Source of the DNA: Luteitalea sp. TBR-22
GTDB lineage: Bacteria > Acidobacteriota > Vicinamibacteria > Vicinamibacterales > Vicinamibacteraceae
DNA: 64,000 nucleotides
Direction of reading: 5' to 3'
NCBI RefSeq assembly: GCF_016865485.1
Contig: NZ_AP024452.1
Span: 1,572,501 to 1,636,500 of the forward strand
The notes beneath the pieces were generated by a model. It searched no databases and was not told the DNA's origin. It saw only the letters and a list, made by a program, of their open reading frames with translations. The position numbers and the translations under genes are program-made. Of the stretch, positions 44,241 to 53,262 are shown piece after piece (the stretch's first letter is position 1; every line of letters begins with the position of its first letter).

Positions 44241-46898
44241 TTGACTTTGACTCCAGGTACCCGAATCGGCGTCTACGACCTCACTGCGCAAATCGGCGAA
44301 GGCGGAATGGGGCAGGTCTATCTCGCCACCGACACAAGGCTGAAGCGCCGGGTCGCCATCAAGATCCTGCCGCCGTCGGTCGCGGCCGATCACAATCGGC
44401 TGGCGCGGTTCCAGCGCGAAGCCGAAGTCCTCGCATCGCTGAACCATCCCAACATCGCGGGAATCTACGGACTCGAAGAGGGCAACGACGTCACCGCCCT
44501 CGTCATGGAACTGGTCGAGGGGGAGGACCTGTCGACGATCATCGCGCGCGGTCCGATTCCCGCCGCCGACGCCCTGCCGATCGCCAGACAGATCGCCGAG
44601 GCGCTCGAAGCGGCGCACGGGCAGGGCATCATTCATCGCGATCTGAAGCCCGCGAACATCAAGGTCCGCGCCGACGGCACGGTGAAGGTGCTGGACTTCG
44701 GCCTGGCCAAGGCCATGGACCCGGCCGGCGCATCGAGCGCCTCGGCGAGCGCGTTGGCCAACTCTCCCACCCTCACGTCGCCGGCGATGACGCAGATGGG
44801 CATGATCCTCGGCACGGCCGCCTACATGGCGCCCGAGCAAGCGAGGGGCCGTGCCGTCGACAGGCGGGCGGACATCTGGGCGTTTGGCGCCGTGCTGTTC
44901 GAGATGCTGACAGGCACCCGCGCGTTTGCTGGCGACGACATCACCGATACGCTGGCGGCCGTCGTCCGCGCCGAGCCGGACTGGACGCTCCTGCCGGCCG
45001 GGTTGTCGCCGACGCTGCTCGTGTTCCTGAAGCGCTGCCTCCAGAAGGATCCGAAGCAGCGCGTCGGTGACATCCACGACGTGCGCCTCGCGCTCGACGG
45101 CGCGTTCGACACGGCCGCGCCCCAGGCGACGCCCGCATCCTCGTCACGGGGACCCGGTGGACGCGTGGCGTGGGTGGTCGCGACCGCAGCCGTCCTTTCG
45201 GCGGCCTTGCTCGTCGTGCCGGCGGTCCGGCACCTCCGCGAGGCGGGGCCGGACCGGCGGAGCTATCGCTTCCAGCTCGTACCGCCTGCCGGCGCCCGCT
45301 TCTCGACGTTCCGGCTCTCGCCCGATGGGCGCCATGTGGCCTACATCATGGCAAACGGAGAGACAGGCTCAGGGGCGCGGACGCTGTGGATTCGTGCGCT
45401 CGAATCGCTCGAATCACGCCAGATTGCAGGATCAGAAGGCTCCTTGTATCCATTCTGGTCTCCCGATAGCGCCGTCGTCGGATTCTTCCAGGCCGGCAAG
45501 TTGAAGAAGGTGGCGGTGACCGGCGGCCCCGTGCAGGCGATCTGCGACGTGGCGGATGCGCGCGGCGGCACGTGGGGGCCGGATGGCACGATTCTCTTCG
45601 TGGATGGTCCCGGGAGACCGATCTTCAGAGTGCCTTCGTCGGGCGGCACGCCGGTGCAAGTCACCACGCTCGCCAGCGGCGATCCGGGCCTGGGCCATCG
45701 GTCGCCCGAGTTCCTGCCGGACGGTCGACACTTCTTGTTCACCGCGACCGCGAGCAGTCCGGACCACGCGGGGATTCTGCTGGGGGCGTTGGACGGGAGT
45801 GCCCCGACACGTCTGCTCCCGGACGAATCCAACGGTGTGTTCGCGCAAGGCCATGTCTTCTTCCTGCGCGCCGGGACGCTGATGGCGCTTCCGTTCGATC
45901 CGGCGGCGCGGAAGGCCACCGGTGAGGCCGTTCCCGTCGCGGACAACGTGGCGATGGCGGCCAACAACCGCTACGGCGCGTTCTCTCTGGCCGCCAACGG
46001 CACGCTCGCCTACTGGAGCGGCGGTGCCGCGGACGATCGCGAGTTGGTCTGGATGGACCGATCCGGCAGGCGTGTGCGCACGCTCGGCGAACCCAAGGGG
46101 TTCGGCGGGCTCGCGCTGTCCCCGGATGAGAAGACCGTGGCCACCGCGATCGGCACACGGCCTCAGACCGACGTCTGGCTGGTGGATACGGCCAGCGGGC
46201 TCCTCACCAGGTTCACCTTTGGTTCGACCGGACACTCCCCGGTCTGGTCTGCCGATGGGCGAGCGATGTTCTATGCGCGCCGGAGCGGCGCCACCAGTGA
46301 CATCGTCCGCAGGCCGATCACCGGCGGTGCGGAGGACGTGCTCCTGGAGCAGGCCATCAACCCGCTCCCGACAGATGTGTCGCCCGACGGGAAGACCGTC
46401 GTTCACACCATGAGCGTTGCGAACGCGGCCTTCGACATCGGGTTGCTGATGGCCGATGGCGATCGCCGGATGTCCGCCTATCTCAGTTCGCCAGCGTTTG
46501 AATCCGAGGCCCGGTTCTCGCCGGACGGGAAATGGATGGCCTACCAGTCCAATGAGTCCGGCCAGTCTCAGGTGTACGTCCAGACGATTCCCATCGGCGG
46601 AGGGAAGTTCCAGATTTCGACCGCGGGTGGAGCCCGCCCGATGTGGAGGCGCGACGGGAAGGAGCTCTACTACCTGGATCCCGATCGGAAGCTCATGGCC
46701 GTGCCTGTGAAGATCGACGGGACGTCGTTCGAGTCCGGCGCCCCGCAGGCATTGTTCACGGCCACGGGAGCCTCGGGCTTCGTCGTCACCCGCGATGGGC
46801 AGCGGTTCCTCGTGAACGTTCCCGCCGGAGGTGAATCCGCCGCTGCCGGACCGCCGCTGACGGTCGTGACCGACTGGCAGGCGGGCTTGAAGAAGTGA
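44241..46898 (+). CDS. Membrane Ser/Thr protein kinase with extracytoplasmic beta-propeller (kinase 1)
   Basis: The start is TTG 44241, giving MTLTPGTRIGVYDLTAQIGE and 885 residues; it aligns with the paralogue. The kinase domain (about 10-275) is complete: GEGGMGQVY, VAIKILPP, HRDLKPANIKV, VLDFGLAKAMD, AAYMAPEQARG. A membrane helix at about 310-332 (VAWVVATAAVLSAALLVV) leads to PD40/TolB-like propeller repeats (LSPDGRHVAYIMANGE; LSPDEKTVATAIGT; FSPDGKWMAYQSNESG). The propeller probably senses an extracytoplasmic ligand and signals through Ser/Thr phosphorylation. A nearly identical kinase domain follows in the next gene, evidence of recent tandem duplication. Confidence 0.9.
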   Translation: MTLTPGTRIGVYDLTAQIGEGGMGQVYLATDTRLKRRVAIKILPPSVAADHNRLARFQREAEVLASLNHPNIAGIYGLEEGNDVTALVMELVEGEDLSTIIARGPIPAADALPIARQIAEALEAAHGQGIIHRDLKPANIKVRADGTVKVLDFGLAKAMDPAGASSASASALANSPTLTSPAMTQMGMILGTAAYMAPEQARGRAVDRRADIWAFGAVLFEMLTGTRAFAGDDITDTLAAVVRAEPDWTLLPAGLSPTLLVFLKRCLQKDPKQRVGDIHDVRLALDGAFDTAAPQATPASSSRGPGGRVAWVVATAAVLSAALLVVPAVRHLREAGPDRRSYRFQLVPPAGARFSTFRLSPDGRHVAYIMANGETGSGARTLWIRALESLESRQIAGSEGSLYPFWSPDSAVVGFFQAGKLKKVAVTGGPVQAICDVADARGGTWGPDGTILFVDGPGRPIFRVPSSGGTPVQVTTLASGDPGLGHRSPEFLPDGRHFLFTATASSPDHAGILLGALDGSAPTRLLPDESNGVFAQGHVFFLRAGTLMALPFDPAARKATGEAVPVADNVAMAANNRYGAFSLAANGTLAYWSGGAADDRELVWMDRSGRRVRTLGEPKGFGGLALSPDEKTVATAIGTRPQTDVWLVDTASGLLTRFTFGSTGHSPVWSADGRAMFYARRSGATSDIVRRPITGGAEDVLLEQAINPLPTDVSPDGKTVVHTMSVANAAFDIGLLMADGDRRMSAYLSSPAFESEARFSPDGKWMAYQSNESGQSQVYVQTIPIGGGKFQISTAGGARPMWRRDGKELYYLDPDRKLMAVPVKIDGTSFESGAPQALFTATGASGFVVTRDGQRFLVNVPAGGESAAAGPPLTVVTDWQAGLKK

Positions 46899-46902
46899 TA
46901 AT
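46897..46902 (+). promoter_or_regulatory. -10 box of a probably leaderless promoter for kinase 2
   Basis: GATAAT overlaps the stop codon of kinase 1 and lies 10 nt before TTG 46913. The 10-nt spacer cgcgcgaccc resembles cgcgccaccg in front of kinase 1. The hexamer sits inside the alternative GTG start reading frame. Confidence 0.5.
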
Positions 46903-46912
46903 CGCGCGACCC

Positions 46913-49654
46913 TTGGCTCTCACACCCGGCACCCGCCTCGGCCCCTATGAGATCGTCAGTCCCATCGGCGCTGGCGGCATGGGCGAGGTCTATCGCGCGA
47001 CCGACACGAAGCTGAAGCGGCAGGTCGCGATCAAGATCCTCCCGCCGTCGGTCGCTGCCGATCATGACCGGCTCGCGCGCTTCCAGCGCGAGGCCGAAGT
47101 CCTCGCGTCGCTGAATCATCCGAACATCGCGGGCATCTACGGACTCGAAGAGGGCAACGACATCACCGCCCTCGTCATGGAACTGGTCGAGGGGGAGGAC
47201 CTGTCGACGATCATCGCGCGCGGCCCGATTCCCGTCACCGACGCCTTGCCGATCGCCAGACAGATCGCGGACGCGCTCGAAGCCGCGCACGAGCAGGGCA
47301 TCGTTCATCGCGATTTGAAGCCCGCGAACATCAAGGTCCGCGTCGACGGGACGGTGAAGGTGCTCGACTTTGGCCTCGCCAAGGCGATGGATCCCGCCGG
47401 CGCGTCGAGCACCTCCGCGAGCGCGCTCGCCAACTCCCCGACGATGACCTCGCCCGCGATGACGCAGATGGGCATGATCCTCGGCACGGCCGCCTACATG
47501 AGTCCCGAGCAGGCGAAGGGCCGCGCGGTGGACAAGCGCGCGGACATCTGGGCCTTCGGCGTGGTGGTGTACGAGATGCTCACGGGCCGCCGCCTGTTCG
47601 AGGCCGAAGACATCTCCGAGACGCTGGCCGCGGTGCTCACGCGCGACGTGAGTCTCACCGCCATGCCCGAGGCCGTGCCGCCGCGCCTCCGCACGCTCAT
47701 CCGCGATTGCCTCATCCGCGATCCGAAGCAACGCCTGCGCGACATCGGCGATGCGCGCCTCGTGCTCGACAGAATCATCGCCGGCGCGCCCGACGATGCG
47801 GTCGTGCCGACAACAGCCTCCACGGCGGTCGCCCCGACGTGGCATCGTCTGCTGCCATGGGCCGTCGCGGGCGCACTCGGCGTGGTGGCGCTGCTGCTCT
47901 GGGCGCCATGGCGCTCGGAGACACCGGCCGATCGGCCGCTGGTACGCCTGGATGTCGATCTGGGCGCGGACGCGCCTTTCCCACCCGTCGGCAACGGCAG
48001 CAGTGTCGCCATCTCGCCCGATGGCACGCGGCTGGTCTACGTCGCCGGAAGTCCCGTCAGACTGTTCACTCGCCGACTGGATCAACCGAAAGCGACCGAG
48101 CTTCCGGGCACGCAGGGAGCCGGTCGGCCGTTTTTCTCCCCAGACGGGCAGTGGGTCGGCTTCGCCGTCGGCGCCACGTTCAAGAAGATCTCCGTGGACG
48201 GCGGCGCCGTGGTCCCGCTGGGAACGCTCGACGGCAACTTCGCCGGGGCGAGTTGGGCAGAGGACGGCGCCATCTTCGTGGGTGTCTCGGGAGCGAAGGG
48301 TCTGCTGCAGTTTCCCGCTGCGGGAGGTGCCCCACAAGTCGTGGCGAAGTCGGCCAACGTGACCCTCGCCAACCCGAAACTTCTGCCCGGTGGGAAGGCG
48401 ATCCTGTTTTCAGCGGGCCTTGCCGGCACCGGCGTGGACACCGTCGCCATCGAAGTCATGACACTGGCGGATGGCCACCGAAAGACCCTGGTCCGCGGCG
48501 GCGCATCGCCCCACTTTCTGCCGTCCTCGGATGGCACCGGTCACCTGCTCTATGTCAACAAGGCCACCCTGTTCGCGATCCCCTTCGACCTGGACACGCT
48601 GGAGACGCGGGGCACGGCGGTGCCCGTGCTGGACGACGTCGCCTACAGCGCCGTGACTGGTGGCGGTCAATTTGCCGTCTCGCGCACGGGGACCCTGATC
48701 TATCGCCGATCCACCGGAGTCGCGGCGGCCATGACGACGGTGCAATGGCTTGATGCGGCCGGAAAGAAGGAACCACTGCGGGCCACCCCCGGCGCCTATG
48801 AGAGCCTGCGACTGTCCCCGGACGGCACGCGGATCGCGCTTGTCATTGACGACGGTTCCAATCGCGACGTCTGGGTCCACGATGCACGGCGCGATGCCAC
48901 CACGCGGCTGACGTTCGGTGGCATCAATGAGGTGCCGGCGTGGAGCCCGGACGGCCAATACATCGTCTTCAGCAAAGTCACTCAAGGCATCTTCCAGGCG
49001 CGAGCCGACGGCGCCAGTACGCCGCAAGCGTTGATGGGAAGCAGGGTGGACCTGTATCCGCGGTCGTTCACGCCCGATGGCAAGCGGTTGTCCTACCGCC
49101 GTGCGGAGGGGATTGCCCAGATCTGGACCGTGCCGCTGGACGACCAGGGCGGCCAGTTGAAACCCGGGACGCCGGAACGGTTTCTCACGAGCACGTTCAG
49201 CGACCAGGATCCGTCGTTCTCGCCCGACGGCCGCTGGCTGGCGTACAGCTCGAACGAATCGGGACGAAGAGAGGTGTATGTCCGCGCGTTTCCGCCGCCG
49301 TCGTCCGGCCAGGGCGGCCCTTCGACTTCGCTCAGCGCAGGCAAGTGGCAGATCTCCAATAGTGGCGGCGCCAATCCACACTGGTCGCGCACTGGCCGCG
49401 AACTGGTGTACGAATCCGGCAACCAACTGATGACCGTCAGCTACGCCGTGAACGGCACCGCCTTCGTCGCTGACAAGCCCCGCGTGTGGATCGCCGCACT
49501 CGGCGGCACGGATTGGGATCTTGCCCCCGACGGCAAGCGCGTCGCGGTGCTGATCCCCGAAGGGACCGCCCAGGCCCCCCGGGCAGAGCATGTGATCGTC
49601 ATGCTCCAGAACTTCGCCGACGAGTTGCGGCGGAAGGTGCCGGTGAAGAAGTGA
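46913..49654 (+). CDS. Membrane Ser/Thr protein kinase with extracytoplasmic beta-propeller (kinase 2)
   Basis: TTG 46913 is preferred because it matches the kinase 1 start in sequence and promoter distance; GTG 46895, overlapping the previous stop, would add six residues. The 913-residue product has GAGGMGEVYRATD, VAIKILPPSVAADHDRLARF, HRDLKPANIKVRVDG, DFGLAKAMD and AAYMSPEQAKGRAVD. A membrane helix (LLPWAVAGALGVVALLLW) and a propeller follow, divergent from kinase 1. Compared with the paralogue, the blade near 49310-49345 has an in-frame insertion of about 12 residues (GQGGPSTSLSAG) encoded by a dispersed repeat. The ligand and substrate proteins are unknown. Confidence 0.9.
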   Translation: MALTPGTRLGPYEIVSPIGAGGMGEVYRATDTKLKRQVAIKILPPSVAADHDRLARFQREAEVLASLNHPNIAGIYGLEEGNDITALVMELVEGEDLSTIIARGPIPVTDALPIARQIADALEAAHEQGIVHRDLKPANIKVRVDGTVKVLDFGLAKAMDPAGASSTSASALANSPTMTSPAMTQMGMILGTAAYMSPEQAKGRAVDKRADIWAFGVVVYEMLTGRRLFEAEDISETLAAVLTRDVSLTAMPEAVPPRLRTLIRDCLIRDPKQRLRDIGDARLVLDRIIAGAPDDAVVPTTASTAVAPTWHRLLPWAVAGALGVVALLLWAPWRSETPADRPLVRLDVDLGADAPFPPVGNGSSVAISPDGTRLVYVAGSPVRLFTRRLDQPKATELPGTQGAGRPFFSPDGQWVGFAVGATFKKISVDGGAVVPLGTLDGNFAGASWAEDGAIFVGVSGAKGLLQFPAAGGAPQVVAKSANVTLANPKLLPGGKAILFSAGLAGTGVDTVAIEVMTLADGHRKTLVRGGASPHFLPSSDGTGHLLYVNKATLFAIPFDLDTLETRGTAVPVLDDVAYSAVTGGGQFAVSRTGTLIYRRSTGVAAAMTTVQWLDAAGKKEPLRATPGAYESLRLSPDGTRIALVIDDGSNRDVWVHDARRDATTRLTFGGINEVPAWSPDGQYIVFSKVTQGIFQARADGASTPQALMGSRVDLYPRSFTPDGKRLSYRRAEGIAQIWTVPLDDQGGQLKPGTPERFLTSTFSDQDPSFSPDGRWLAYSSNESGRREVYVRAFPPPSSGQGGPSTSLSAGKWQISNSGGANPHWSRTGRELVYESGNQLMTVSYAVNGTAFVADKPRVWIAALGGTDWDLAPDGKRVAVLIPEGTAQAPRAEHVIVMLQNFADELRRKVPVKK
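49318..49342. repeat. Dispersed repeat inserted in frame within kinase 2
   Basis: The sequence cccttcgacttcgctcagcg followed by cagg resembles a short dispersed element whose antisense translation gives the ALSEVEG phrase seen in many deltaproteobacterial and acidobacterial annotations (from memory). Here it encodes PSTSLSAG in the propeller. Kinase 1 goes directly from IPIGGGK to FQIS at this point. Confidence 0.5.
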
Positions 49655-49659
49655 GTCGG

Positions 49660-49719
49660 GCGCCCGGCACTCGTCTCGGCGTCCACGAAGTCACCGCGTG
49701 AATTGGCGAAGGGGGGATG
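49660..49719 (+). pseudogene. 5' fossil of a third tandem Ser/Thr kinase gene
   Basis: Six bases after the kinase 2 stop, the sequence translates as APGTRLGVHEVTA, stop, IGEGGMA. This matches residues 5-24 of kinase 1 (PGTRIGVYDLTAQIGEGGMG), with TGA replacing the Gln codon. Similarity ends after the glycine loop. A third kinase copy was therefore present or partly copied and has been lost. Beyond it (49720-49812) I see nothing else. Confidence 0.75.
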
Positions 49720-49812
49720 GCCTCGCATTCACCCGCATGACCTGTCCCCCCTCGTGTCCTGTCGATTCGCGCGCTTGACGCGCGTCGAGCGTGATCGGGT
49801 CGTCGCCGTCCC

Positions 49813-51189
49813 TCACTGGCCGCTGGCCGGCGCCCGCGCGAGGATGTTGTACCCGGAGCCGATGTCGAGCCGCAGGCGCACGGCTTTGCCGTCCTGCTTC
49901 TCGAAGACGACCAGGGTGTCCTTGAACGCGAAGGTCTCGCCGCCGCGATAGATCAAGGTCTCCGGCGGACCGGCCGCGTCGGCGGTGTTGGTCAGCGTCA
50001 GACCGCGTCCGCTGGCGGCAATCGTCACGGTGGTGGCGCCGCGGCGGCCACGCCCCGTGAACGTGCCGGCATAGGCAGACGCGTCGCCGGTGAACGGACG
50101 GCTGCGATCGGGCGGCGGAGGCAGCACCACGTCGGCAATCTGCCGGGCCAGGTCGCGCGGGTTGACCGGACCGGCGGTGTTCTGCAGCACGACGATGATG
50201 AGATCGTCGTCCGGGTAGTACTGGGATTCCGCCTGGAAGCCGTTGATGCCGCCGCCATGGGCGATGGCGGGGCGTCCACCGATGTCGCGCAGCCCGATGC
50301 CCATGCCGTAGCGCACCGTCGTGCCGTCGTTCAGCACGCCCGGGGTGGTCATCTCCGTGTAAGACGCCGGCGACAGCAGTTTGCCTCCGTGCAGGGCACG
50401 GTTCCACGCCGCCAGATCCTCGGCGTTCGAGCACAGCGATCCGGCCGCGTAGGGCCAGGTGTGATCGACATAGCCCTTGTGCACGAGCACACCCTTTGCG
50501 GTGTCGTAGCCGTGCGCGTGGTTCCTGCGCACCGTGCGCTCGCTGCAGTAGTACGAGTTCGGCATCCCCACGCGGTCGAACAGGCGCTGCTGCACGAACG
50601 TCTCGTAGGGCATCCCCGACACCTTCTCGATCACCAGGCCGAGCAAAAAGAACCCGGAGTTGCTGTAGATCTGCTCCTCGCCGGGCGCGAAGGTGAAGGG
50701 CTGCGCGGCAAACAGCGCCACGAGATCCTGGCGCGGCCGCTTCAGCTTCGAGAAGTCGCCGAACTCACGCATCTCGGTGTAGCCCATGATGCCCGACGTG
50801 TGGTTCAGCAGGCGGCGCAGCGTGATCCGGTGACCCTGCGTCGGGTAGTCGGGCAGGAACGTCGTGATCTCGTCGTCGAGCGACAGCGCACCCTGCTCCT
50901 TCAGCAGCAGGATCGCGGCGGCCGTGAACTGCTTGGTCACCGAGCCAATCTCGTAGGTGGCGCCCGGCGGCGTCGGCACATTCAGTTCGAGGTCGGCCAG
51001 GCCGTAGCCCTTGCTGACGAGCGTCTTGCCGCCCTTCATCACGGCAACCGACGCGCCGGCGATCGTGCCGGCCTTGATCGGAGCCTCGACGATCGCGTCG
51101 ATGCGGGTCACGAGATCCGGCTGCGCGGCCGCGGACCTTCCGGCCAGCGTGGCCAGGGCGACGAACACGACGAGTTGATGGCGAATCAT
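49813..51189 (-). CDS. Exported serine hydrolase of the class C beta-lactamase family
   Basis: This 458-residue protein starts at ATG 51189 after GAGG. A signal peptide (LVVFVALATLAGRSAAAQ) precedes a serine beta-lactamase/DD-peptidase fold: catalytic SVTK (YEIGSVTKQFTAA), YSN (QIYSNSGFFLLG) and HGG (AIAHGGGINGFQ) in place of KTG. A C-terminal domain of about 90 beta-rich residues (AYAGTFTGRGRRGATTVTIA) is added, as in many esterase-like members. The HGG third motif suggests an esterase or D-aminopeptidase rather than a drug-hydrolysing lactamase. It is a single gene, flanked by fossils of the kinase and SDR genes. Confidence 0.9.
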   Translation of the reverse strand: MIRHQLVVFVALATLAGRSAAAQPDLVTRIDAIVEAPIKAGTIAGASVAVMKGGKTLVSKGYGLADLELNVPTPPGATYEIGSVTKQFTAAAILLLKEQGALSLDDEITTFLPDYPTQGHRITLRRLLNHTSGIMGYTEMREFGDFSKLKRPRQDLVALFAAQPFTFAPGEEQIYSNSGFFLLGLVIEKVSGMPYETFVQQRLFDRVGMPNSYYCSERTVRRNHAHGYDTAKGVLVHKGYVDHTWPYAAGSLCSNAEDLAAWNRALHGGKLLSPASYTEMTTPGVLNDGTTVRYGMGIGLRDIGGRPAIAHGGGINGFQAESQYYPDDDLIIVVLQNTAGPVNPRDLARQIADVVLPPPPDRSRPFTGDASAYAGTFTGRGRRGATTVTIAASGRGLTLTNTADAAGPPETLIYRGGETFAFKDTLVVFEKQDGKAVRLRLDIGSGYNILARAPASGQ

Positions 51190-51365
51190 CGGGGCCTCTG
51201 TTCCCGGCGGCGGCCGCCAGGTCTCGACTGACTCTGTGGGCGATACGTCCGTTGACGCCAATCCAATGCACGCCGCAGCGTCCGTCGCGGATGAACTCGT
51301 GACGATAGCAGACAGCAGTGGGGTCTGGGGGTGACAACATCCCCGTTCGCAGACCGTTCGCATCG

Positions 51366-51439
51366 AATGAACCGGCAGCTCCTGAACGACTTGGAGAAGT
51401 ACGTCGCTGGCACTCGACGGCGGCTGGACGGCACAGTAG
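51366..51439 (+). pseudogene. Fossil of the 3' end of an SDR gene
   Basis: This piece first reads MNRQLLNDLEKY (against [12 protein letters not shown] in the intact SDR at 43382-44167). After an internal deletion with a frame change it reads [11 protein letters not shown] and TAG (against [12 protein letters not shown]). Even the bases after the stop (cgagg) resemble those after the intact gene. The 366-bp gap 51190-51555 holds this remnant and no other recognisable gene. Confidence 0.7.
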
Positions 51440-51555
51440 CGAGGCACAGCGCCGACCTGACGCGACAGTCCGTGCCGCTCTGACGGGCCCGGCGCGCCAG
51501 AACAGCACCCCGGGCTCGTGGAGACGTAAGCTGTAGCTTCAGGGAGGGTCGTACC

Positions 51556-53262
51556 TCAGGGTTCGATGACGACCGGACAGGCCACCGGACCAGAGGACGT
51601 GCAGGTGATCCGACCCTGCCTCGTGGGCGACAGTGGGGAAGACGCGCTGACGTGGTCAGCCAGCACCTCGTCCATCAGGTCGCGCGTGACCGCCCTCGAG
51701 ATCACCGTGGGATAGCCGTCGCCGCCGGTCGCCATGAAGTCGTTGGTGGCCAGGGAATACCAGGCCGCGGCGGTGAAGTCGATGGACGCACCCGTGCACG
51801 TGCCATCGGCCGCCTGGCGAACCGCCGAGACCACGCGGTTCCCCGCCGGGGCCGCGACGTCGTACGTGAAGCACAGCCCGGACAGCTGCGGGAAACGGCC
51901 ATTGGCGCCGGGCATCGCCGACACGCCGTTTTCCAGGAACGTCAGTAGTTCGGTGCCAGAAATTGCGACGGTCACCACCTCATTGCCGAATGGCAGCACC
52001 GTCAGCACCTGCCCTCGCGTGATGGGATAGGGCGGCGGCACGTACGCCGGGCAGAAATCACTCGCGTTGTCGGTCGTGGGGCAGGTGAGGCTGGCCCGGA
52101 TTCCACCGGCGTTCGTGATGGCGATGTCGGTGCCGTAGCGCACCCGCATCGCGTCGGCGATGACGTTGCCGACCAGCGATTCGCAGAGACGCCCGTCGGC
52201 ACGGCCGCAGACATCCGAGCGCGGAATCACGCGGGTCGCGTTGCCGATCTGCGTGTTGAGAATCGGCACCAGCTGGGCCCGGTACGAATCGACCAGGGCT
52301 GCCACCGCCGGGTCGGGCGTCACGGCACTTGCGAGGGGGGTGACGAATGTCACCGAGTCGCTGATCCGCCGTCCGTTGCGAGGGTCGACCGTGAGTTGCA
52401 CCCGCGCATAGGTGGCGCCGCGGCTGAGGTTCTCGACGACCACCGCGCCGTTGTGCACGCCCGCGTACTGCTGGTCGGTGTGGTCGCCCACGATGAGGTC
52501 GAACCCGCCGACCGCATTGGCGAAGTCCACCAGTGGCCCGACAGCCGCGCCGCTCGCGTCCCGGCCCGTGATGCCGGCATGAATCAACACCACGAACACC
52601 TTCGCGCCGGCCCGTCGTGCTCGCGCCCGTGCCTTGTTGGCGGCCTGCACGGGGTCGGTCACGCTCATGGTCCCGAACGCGCCAGGCGCGACCAGGGTCG
52701 GCGCCTCAGGGTTGGTGAGCCCAATCACGGCGACCTTCACGCCGCCGACCTCGAAGATCTCGAAGTCCTTCACGCCACTGAGATTGGCGTCGCGGTTGGC
52801 CAGGTTGGCCGACACGTACTGGAACCTCGCGCCGACCTGTCCCGAGGAGGCGCTCGCGACGTCGATCAGTTGCTGCAGGTGCGCGATGCCGCGGTCGAAA
52901 TTGTGATTGCCCAGCGCGTCTGCCGAAAACCCCATCAGGCGCATCGCTTCGATGGTCGGCACGTCACCGAAGAACGACGAGATCGGGGGAGAGGCACCGA
53001 CCGCGTCGCCTGCCGTCATCGTCAGGCTGTTCGGGTTGGTGGCCCGCTCCTGCTGGAAATACGTCGACAGCACGGCGGCTCCACCGACCGCACCGACGCC
53101 AGCCACGTTCAGCGGATCGAGCTGCCCGTGCCAGTCCGAGATGGTGAGGAACTGCAAGGTGACAGGCTCGGGAGGTTGGGCAGCGACGGGGGTCGCCAGC
53201 AGTGCGCTCGCAAGCGCCAGCAGGCGAAGCGGGACGAGGAACCGGCGAGACGTTGAGCTCAT
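51556..53262 (-). CDS. Exported 5'-nucleotidase / UshA-family metallophosphatase
   Basis: This 568-residue protein starts at ATG 53262; the ribosome site is weak. A signal peptide (LLALASALLATPVAAQ) is followed by a calcineurin-like phosphatase domain: FLTISDWHGQLDPL, MTAGDAVGASPP, ALGNHNFDRG, VVLIHAGITG and VGDHTDQQY provide the di-metal ligands. The C-terminal 5'-nucleotidase domain follows (ITNAGGIRASLTC; FGNEVVTVAISGTELLTFLE; NDFMATGGDGYP). It hydrolyses nucleotides in the periplasm for phosphate and nucleoside salvage. DWHGQLDP replaces the usual NDxHG with Ser-Asp, still keeping Asp and His. Confidence 0.92.
   Translation of the reverse strand: MSSTSRRFLVPLRLLALASALLATPVAAQPPEPVTLQFLTISDWHGQLDPLNVAGVGAVGGAAVLSTYFQQERATNPNSLTMTAGDAVGASPPISSFFGDVPTIEAMRLMGFSADALGNHNFDRGIAHLQQLIDVASASSGQVGARFQYVSANLANRDANLSGVKDFEIFEVGGVKVAVIGLTNPEAPTLVAPGAFGTMSVTDPVQAANKARARARRAGAKVFVVLIHAGITGRDASGAAVGPLVDFANAVGGFDLIVGDHTDQQYAGVHNGAVVVENLSRGATYARVQLTVDPRNGRRISDSVTFVTPLASAVTPDPAVAALVDSYRAQLVPILNTQIGNATRVIPRSDVCGRADGRLCESLVGNVIADAMRVRYGTDIAITNAGGIRASLTCPTTDNASDFCPAYVPPPYPITRGQVLTVLPFGNEVVTVAISGTELLTFLENGVSAMPGANGRFPQLSGLCFTYDVAAPAGNRVVSAVRQAADGTCTGASIDFTAAAWYSLATNDFMATGGDGYPTVISRAVTRDLMDEVLADHVSASSPLSPTRQGRITCTSSGPVACPVVIEP

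Noticed and set aside
49813-51189. Reading the class C fold protein as an antibiotic-resistance beta-lactamase
   Set aside because: The third motif is HGG rather than KTG and an extra C-terminal beta domain is present; esterase-type homologues share these traits.
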